Source: Clostridia bacterium
GTDB lineage: Bacteria; Bacillota; Clostridia; Christensenellales; Borkfalkiaceae
DNA length: 64,000 nucleotides
Reading direction: 5' to 3'
Assembly: GCA_017467265.1 (NCBI GenBank)
Contig: JAFTSO010000024.1
Coordinates: forward strand, 1 to 64,000
Position numbers and translations under genes: made by a program. Shown one piece after another: positions 58,778-64,000 of this stretch (position 1 is the stretch's first letter; every line of letters starts with the position of its first letter). The notes beneath the pieces are model-generated. The model searched no databases and had not been told where the DNA came from. It was given only the letters and a program-made list of their open reading frames with translations.

Positions 58778-60925
58778 TTAGCCCATCACTTCAACTTTGT
58801 TGTCGGGCACACCGCCATCGTCCGTAGCGCCGCCGCCGATCTGCGTGTTGTTGTCCGTATTGTCGCCGCCGACCTGTACAGGGGGCAACTTCACGCTTGC
58901 GTCACCGTAGGTGAGCACCCAAACGTCGCGCTCGTCACAGTTGCCATACGGCGTGTAAGCCGTGTATTCCTGAATTACAAACGCCAACTTGCCGTCTTTG
59001 AAACCGATCGTGACCGTTTCCTCTTCGCCAACGTATCTGTACGCGCCCATCTCTTCTACAAACGTCACGTTCTCAAAAGTCATATCCGCAGGGAACATTT
59101 CTTCCAAGAACCACGCACCGTTGACTTCCTGATAGGACATTTCCGAACATTCCCAGTTTTCGCCGTCCGCAGAGCTCCAGTTGTACGTTTTGCCGTCCAC
59201 CGTACCCATATAGCTGTATCGCGTGGATTTATTGCCATCTATGCTCATCTTTTGCACGTAATACCCGTTGTTATCAGCAACCTGCACCACCATCGAGCCA
59301 TCCATAATCAGCTCGTCGCGACCTTCCAGATACGCGAGCATCTGCGCTTGAATCGAAAAATTCGTCGCCGCCATCGTTTCTTTGATCGCTGCGTCCCAAG
59401 TTTCCTTGTTCACCTGTTCACCGTCGGGAACGACAACTTCGCCGCCAACTTCGGGAGCGGACGGACCGTCTTCGTTGCCGCCTTCACCGCCTTCACCGCC
59501 GATGGTCACAGGGGGCAATTTGAAATTCACCGCGTTGCCAAATTCGATCACTTCCGTGATATACATATCCGTCGTTTCCAGATGGATCATCTTCACTGCG
59601 CCGTTCACGATCTTGATCGAAACCGTCATCCCTTCCACGGACACCGAATATGCACCCGTGCTCTGGTCGAACGTGGGAGTAAGCATCTTGAACATACTCA
59701 AATAATCGCCGAATACGTCGCTGCCGTTTTGCCAGCCGCCAACCACAACTTCGTCAGCAAGTTCACAATCCCAGTTCTCTTCGTCAAAGGACATCCACGC
59801 ATACGCCGTGCCGTCCACTTCGCCAACGATCATATGCAGTTCCGTCGTTTCCGTCTCGCCTTCCGTCGTAGGATAGGTTGCTCTCGTCACGTTATAGCTC
59901 TTGCCGTTCGCCACGTTCGATTGCACCAACGATCTGCCGCCCTCTACAAAGCTGTGCCCTTTCATCGTGAAATTCGTAGCCGCCAACGCCTTGTCAATCG
60001 CCGCCGACAATTCGTCCGTCGATACCTGTGCGCCAACGATGTCGTTGCCGAGCGTGTTGTCAAAATCAAATTCGGGCATCACGAAATCGACTTCTTCACC
60101 GCCGCCGATTTCTTCGCTACCGCCCTGCGAAGGTGCGGAAGACACTTCTTCGCCGCCGCCCTGCGAAGGCGCGGAAGACTCTTCTTCGCCGCCGCCAGCT
60201 TCTTCGCCGTTGGGCAATTTACCGATCGTCGTTGTGCCGTAGTTCGTGAACACGATCTTCATCGTTTCGTATTCGTCGCCTTCCACGTATTTAGTTTCCA
60301 ACGTATAGAGCTTGCCGTTCGCAATCTTCACGCTGATCGTCATCGATTCGCCCTCGCTGCTGTCCGTAGCAGTGTATTCGCCCGTGCTCGCGTTGTATTC
60401 AAATCTGTCATAGATCGCAATGCTGCTCTCTACCGAACCCATATACTCTCTCAAAACGTATCCGCCGAGCGTCGTGGAGAAATAGGGACTGTCAGAATCC
60501 CAATATTCTTGCGTCACCCATTCGAGCGTGTCGATGCTATCCTTATACCACTCGTAATACGTGCCGTCTTCGTTGATAATAAACGTTTCGTCCGTGTACG
60601 TATAGGACAACTCGCCCATCGATTCGGTATAGGACATTGCTTCGTAGATTACGTCGTTTGCAATCTTGATAGCACCCGTTGCCGAGCCGCCCATCGTCAT
60701 TCCTTCTTCCGTGAAAGCTGCCGATACCGTCACGTTTGCCGTCACGTTATCCGCTGCGTACGACGCCGTCATCGCCGCCGTCCATTGTTCCAAGGTCACC
60801 TGTTCGCCCTTTGCGTTGCCGTTGTCCGTGCCGCCCTTATCGCCGCCACCGCAAGCCGCCAACCCAAGCGTGCCTACTACGCCCAAAGCCAAAGCCAAAA
60901 GCGTTGTCTTTTTGAACATTTTCAT
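58778..60925 (-). CDS. Large lipoprotein with three copies of an uncharacterised domain
   Basis: 715 residues. Signal peptide ends in GLAAC (Cys25). Three related domains follow at about 40-240, 300-475 and 520-690, joined by Gly/Ser/Pro/Glu linkers. Each has a start like QWTAAMTAS, a NF or NV strand, a centre such as VDGTAYAWMSFDEENW or VDGKTYNWSSADGENW, then strands SIKIVNGAVKMI and an end FGNAVNFKLPPV or YGDASVKLPPV. The pattern suggests an antiparallel beta fold like LolA/LppX lipid carriers, but this is inference. AAGGAG lies before the ATG. The same domain recurs in the next gene. Confidence 0.85.
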   Translation of the reverse strand: MKMFKKTTLLALALGVVGTLGLAACGGGDKGGTDNGNAKGEQVTLEQWTAAMTASYAADNVTANVTVSAAFTEEGMTMGGSATGAIKIANDVIYEAMSYTESMGELSYTYTDETFIINEDGTYYEWYKDSIDTLEWVTQEYWDSDSPYFSTTLGGYVLREYMGSVESSIAIYDRFEYNASTGEYTATDSSEGESMTISVKIANGKLYTLETKYVEGDEYETMKIVFTNYGTTTIGKLPNGEEAGGGEEESSAPSQGGGEEVSSAPSQGGSEEIGGGEEVDFVMPEFDFDNTLGNDIVGAQVSTDELSAAIDKALAATNFTMKGHSFVEGGRSLVQSNVANGKSYNVTRATYPTTEGETETTELHMIVGEVDGTAYAWMSFDEENWDCELADEVVVGGWQNGSDVFGDYLSMFKMLTPTFDQSTGAYSVSVEGMTVSIKIVNGAVKMIHLETTDMYITEVIEFGNAVNFKLPPVTIGGEGGEGGNEDGPSAPEVGGEVVVPDGEQVNKETWDAAIKETMAATNFSIQAQMLAYLEGRDELIMDGSMVVQVADNNGYYVQKMSIDGNKSTRYSYMGTVDGKTYNWSSADGENWECSEMSYQEVNGAWFLEEMFPADMTFENVTFVEEMGAYRYVGEEETVTIGFKDGKLAFVIQEYTAYTPYGNCDERDVWVLTYGDASVKLPPVQVGGDNTDNNTQIGGGATDDGGVPDNKVEVMG

Positions 60926-60965
60926 AAGTTGTATCTCCTTTTTATTTTTATCAAAATTTTATTTG

Positions 60966-61352
60966 TTATTTCAGTTCAGGCAGGTCGCCAACGTATGCGT
61001 CGCCATAGGTAAACGTATATTCTTCTATTGCTACGATCATGCTGTCGCCGTCCTGTTCGCTCGTGATCGTTCTGATTCTCGAAATTCTGCCGTTTTCAAT
61101 GCCGACATACACCATCATCGTTTCGCCTATCGTATAACAGAACGCGTTTTCCGCTTCGTCATAAACAACCGTATCCGTTTCGTACACAAAAGAGAACATT
61201 TCGTCGATCATCCACGCGCCGTCCAGATCAATCGCGTCGCCGTTTTCATAGTTGTACCAATTCGCAGAGTCTTTAGAGCTCCAAACGTAATTTTTGCCGT
61301 CGATATTGCCGCAATAGGTATAGCGCGTTTGGCTCGTGCCGTCCGCCGACAA
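60966..61352 (-). pseudogene. Frameshifted last domain of the second repeat lipoprotein
   Basis: The C-terminal part of one more copy of the domain (TRYTYCGNIDGKNYVWSS, then EYTFTYGDAYVGDLPELK and a stop). It has no ribosome site or signal peptide and sits in another frame from the upstream gene, which ends at 61273. The first 65 or so residues of this domain are missing at the junction near 61350. Either a deletion with frameshift or a collapsed repeat in the assembly. Confidence 0.75.
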
Positions 61353-64000
61353 CGGGGATTTCCACGTCACCGCCGATTTCTACGTCGCCGCTGTTGTCGC
61401 CGTTGCCGCTATCCCCTTGGCCTTCCGTGGGGATCGTCACTTCCGTACACTCGTAATCGTACAGATCGATGCGCATCGTGCCTTCGTATTCGTCATATCT
61501 CATATCATAGGAAATACGCTGCACGTTGCCGTTTCCGATGACGATTTGCACGTTGTAAAGGGCGTTCGCTCCCAACGCGTATTCCGCTGCATAGAAACAG
61601 CCGTCGTTTGCGTTCCACTCCATCGCGTCGTACATTTTTGCGAATATGCTAAACATCGAGTGTATATTTTGGAATATGTCTTCCACCGTATTGCTCGATT
61701 CTGCCTTTTCCCAAATGCCCGTCTCCATATTGTACGTATATTCATAATCGACGCCGTTTTCGTTCGTCCAAACGTTGCGCGCGATCTCTATATGATCGCC
61801 CTCTTCGTCGCTCGTTCTTAACTCGCTTTCTTCCTCTATGGCATACTCCGTTAACTTAATCGCCGAAATATATTCCATCGCTTTCGAGCCGTCGTAATAA
61901 GCAACGTCCTGTATTTGTTTCATCGAATAATTTCTACCCGAGAGCAAGTTTTCAAACGCCAAATCCCACTCGTCATTCGAGGGTTCTTCGGTGCTGTCGC
62001 CGCTACCGCCCGTCGAGCCGCTGCCCGATACGGGGGGCAATTCGCCAACGTACGCCGTGCCGTATTCAATTACGCAACGTTCTACCGTTGTCGTTTGCGA
62101 AGTCGTACCGTCGCTATTCGTCATTTCGCTTTTCATAACGTAAATAATTGCGCAAACCTTGCCTTGCGTAATTTTAATCGCCTGGTACGAATCGTCCGGC
62201 GTATTCAAAACGTACGCACCCGTCTTTTCGTCAAACGTGCAGCTACCGTAGTTGAATTCTGCCAAATATCTGCTGAAATACGCGCCGTTTTCATAACCGA
62301 CCAAACCGCATTCTTCGCCCTTCATCGTATTCCAGTTTCTACCGTCCATCGACATCCAAGCATACGAAACGCCGTCCACCCAGCCGGCATAGGTATATTG
62401 CGTAGCAGTAAACGTCGTACCGTCACCGTTTTGACCGCTAACCGTTGAAACGCTGTACATTTTTTCATCCGCAAAATAACCTGCGCTCACCACTTCCATA
62501 TTGCTCATATCGACGTATTGTTTGCTGGTCATATTTTGACTTTCGTAGGTGTTCTGAATTGCTTCATCAAAGCCTGCTTGGTCTACTTCTTCCCCGATAA
62601 TATCGTCGCCGAGCGTTTCGTCCCAATCCATCTCGGGGATTTCCACGTCGCCGCTACCGCCCGTCGAGCCGCCGCCCGATACGGGAGGCAATTCGCCAAC
62701 GTACGCCGTGCCGTATTCAATTACGAACGTTTGAATCATATCCGCATAAATCAAAGAGAACGCGCCAACATAACCGTCAACGATCTTGATCGAAACGGTC
62801 ACCGTTTCGTCGTCCGCCACCACGTCAACCAAATATGCGCCCGTTTTCGCGTCAAATACCGCTTTGTTATAATCCGCATAACTAAGATACATCTGGAAAA
62901 CCATGCCGTTCGTGAGCCCTGACAAACCAATGTCTTCCGCAGATCCGCTTTCCCAAGGTCCGCCGTTCGAGGATACCCATGCGTATTCTACGCCGTCCAC
63001 CATACCCATATACATAGCGAACTGTTCTTTTTCTTTCGACCCGTCCTGCGTTATACGCAAAGATTCGGTATAGTTATACATCTTGCCGTCCGCGATATAA
63101 GTAATGCCAACGCCCGTGCCGTAGTCGTCGTTCGCACACCCCTTCACCGCAAAATTCGTGCTTGCGTAGGTTTTCTTGATCGCGTTTGCAAATTCCGCTT
63201 CCGTCACTTCTTCGCCGATGATATCGTCGCCGAGCGTTTCGTCCCAATCCAACTCGGGCACGATCACGTCGCCGCCGTCGCCCATCGTACCGTCCATCGG
63301 GGGCACTTCCCCTGCGTCAGCGTTGCCGTACGCGTATCTAAATTCCTGTAAAAGATTTTCGCCTTCTTCCGCAATATAGACAACCAATCCGCCTGCCACC
63401 TTGATCGTGACCTTGATGCCGTCTTCGCTAACGAACAGGTACGCGCCTTGCTCTGCGTCAAATTTCGCTTTGTTAAAATCGAGCGCCGTAATATCTGTGT
63501 CCGCCAGCTCCGTTGCTTTACCCAGATACGCACCGTCGTACACTTCCGCTGGGGACCAATTTTTGCCGTCGCTGGACATCCAAATATAGATTTGGTTCCC
63601 CTGTTTGCTCATATAGCCGTACTGCGAAGAGCCTTGCCCCATACCGCCCTGATTCGTCATCGTTTCCATATATTGCAGACAGTTGTTGCCGTCCAAAACG
63701 ACGTAGCCGTCCATCACAAACGTGATTTCGCCTTCTACGATACGCGCATACGCGTCCGCTACGTAGTTCGTCTTCGAATTCGTGTTAGCAATGATCTTCG
63801 ACCACTCCGCCGCGTCTTTCACCTGTTCGCCGTCCACGTCGGGGATTTCGGGGATATTGGGCGTATCGTTGCCGCCGCCCATCGAGCCGTCCATCGGGGG
63901 TAATTCTACGCTTGCGTTCCCGTATACAAAACGATATTCGACCTCCATTGTGTCCGTAATCAGCTCTGCCGCAAGGATCAACCCTTTTATCGCCCTTACG
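61273..64000 (-). CDS. Second multi-domain lipoprotein, 5' end beyond the window and 3' frame disrupted
   Basis: More than 900 codons, open to the right edge, with at least four more copies of the domain seen in 58778-60925. Copies end in VYGNASVELPPM, AYGNADAGEVPPM, EYGTAYVGELPPV (twice) and a divergent one. Linkers repeat WDETLGDDIIGEEV. Near-identical DNA occurs at about 62030-62100 and 62680-62730, and at 62600-62640 and 63220-63260, showing recent duplication. After VEIGGDVEIPVVGG the frame leaves the domain and soon stops at 61273, while the expected continuation lies in another frame (60966-61352). Confidence 0.8.
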   Translation of the reverse strand, partial: VRAIKGLILAAELITDTMEVEYRFVYGNASVELPPMDGSMGGGNDTPNIPEIPDVDGEQVKDAAEWSKIIANTNSKTNYVADAYARIVEGEITFVMDGYVVLDGNNCLQYMETMTNQGGMGQGSSQYGYMSKQGNQIYIWMSSDGKNWSPAEVYDGAYLGKATELADTDITALDFNKAKFDAEQGAYLFVSEDGIKVTIKVAGGLVVYIAEEGENLLQEFRYAYGNADAGEVPPMDGTMGDGGDVIVPELDWDETLGDDIIGEEVTEAEFANAIKKTYASTNFAVKGCANDDYGTGVGITYIADGKMYNYTESLRITQDGSKEKEQFAMYMGMVDGVEYAWVSSNGGPWESGSAEDIGLSGLTNGMVFQMYLSYADYNKAVFDAKTGAYLVDVVADDETVTVSIKIVDGYVGAFSLIYADMIQTFVIEYGTAYVGELPPVSGGGSTGGSGDVEIPEMDWDETLGDDIIGEEVDQAGFDEAIQNTYESQNMTSKQYVDMSNMEVVSAGYFADEKMYSVSTVSGQNGDGTTFTATQYTYAGWVDGVSYAWMSMDGRNWNTMKGEECGLVGYENGAYFSRYLAEFNYGSCTFDEKTGAYVLNTPDDSYQAIKITQGKVCAIIYVMKSEMTNSDGTTSQTTTVERCVIEYGTAYVGELPPVSGSGSTGGSGDSTEEPSNDEWDLAFENLLSGRNYSMKQIQDVAYYDGSKAMEYISAIKLTEYAIEEESELRTSDEEGDHIEIARNVWTNENGVDYEYTYNMETGIWEKAESSNTVEDIFQNIHSMFSIFAKMYDAMEWNANDGCFYAAEYALGANALYNVQIVIGNGNVQRISYDMRYDEYEGTMRIDLYDYECTEVTIPTEGQGDSGNGDNSGDVEIGGDVEIPVVGGRHEPNALYLLRQYRRQKLRLEL

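Noticed and set aside
58667..61012. A 781-codon open frame opposite the repeat lipoprotein
   Set aside because: Composition is His/Arg/Val-rich without any domain; a shadow of the lipoprotein gene.

Overview
The window reads as chromosome of a low-to-medium GC Gram-positive bacterium of the Bacillota, most likely an uncultured gut-type Clostridia lineage. Seen directly: gene order shared with Bacillus (yicC-gmk-rpoZ-priA-def-fmt-rsmB-rlmN-rpe, rpmB, yloU-fakA-recG; secA-prfB), near-consensus sigma-A promoters with an almost constant 17-bp spacer, AGGAG-type ribosome sites, many intrinsic terminators, and secreted lipoproteins with Ser/Glu-rich spacers. No phage, plasmid, CRISPR array, rRNA or transposase gene was seen. 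The taxonomic placement is inference.

Layout. 1-7 kb: prfB (cut by the left edge) and secA, asnA, a small lipoprotein, metK. 7-16 kb: a PflX-type radical SAM protein, an ABC-F ATPase, a flavin reductase-cupin-acetyltransferase operon, tRNA-Ser(UGA), a YegS-type lipid kinase and a short QueG-like iron-sulfur protein. 15.5-24 kb: extracytoplasmic and carbohydrate functions (metallophosphoesterase lipoprotein, GH31 glycosidase, ion permease, lipoprotein serpin). 24-33 kb: a complete arginine pathway, argG-argH-argC-argJ-argB-argD-argF, behind one strong promoter with an ArgR-like operator. 33-37 kb: metF, a separate cobalamin-reactivation protein and a short MetH. 37-44 kb: trmO, the KtrB/KtrA potassium system, a phosphodiesterase, DegV, MinD with a MinE-like partner, a degenerate HisIE. 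44-58.6 kb: the conserved translation/replication block ending at yicC. 58.7-64 kb: two large lipoproteins built from repeats of one domain, the second frameshifted and cut by the right edge.

The most unusual content is between genes. Gaps inside the arg operon and inside the def/fmt/priA block are filled by two families of hairpin-rich repeats. Element E1 is a string of short hairpins with different stems separated by a constant 7-nt linker (GTGATTT, or its inverted form AATTCAC in the other half). Element E2 is a long branched palindrome whose outer arm overlaps the TAA stop codon of the preceding gene. Copies differ in stem sequence but keep pairing through compensatory changes, which suggests selection on folded RNA or DNA. 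Between rpoZ and priA one E1 copy is split by a 91-bp tandem repeat and a third palindrome.

A second theme is transcription starts placed on or next to start codons: four genes (7090, 11208, 37073, 37800) have promoters predicting leaderless or nearly leaderless mRNAs. All coordinates come from reading the sequence by eye; no database search was possible.
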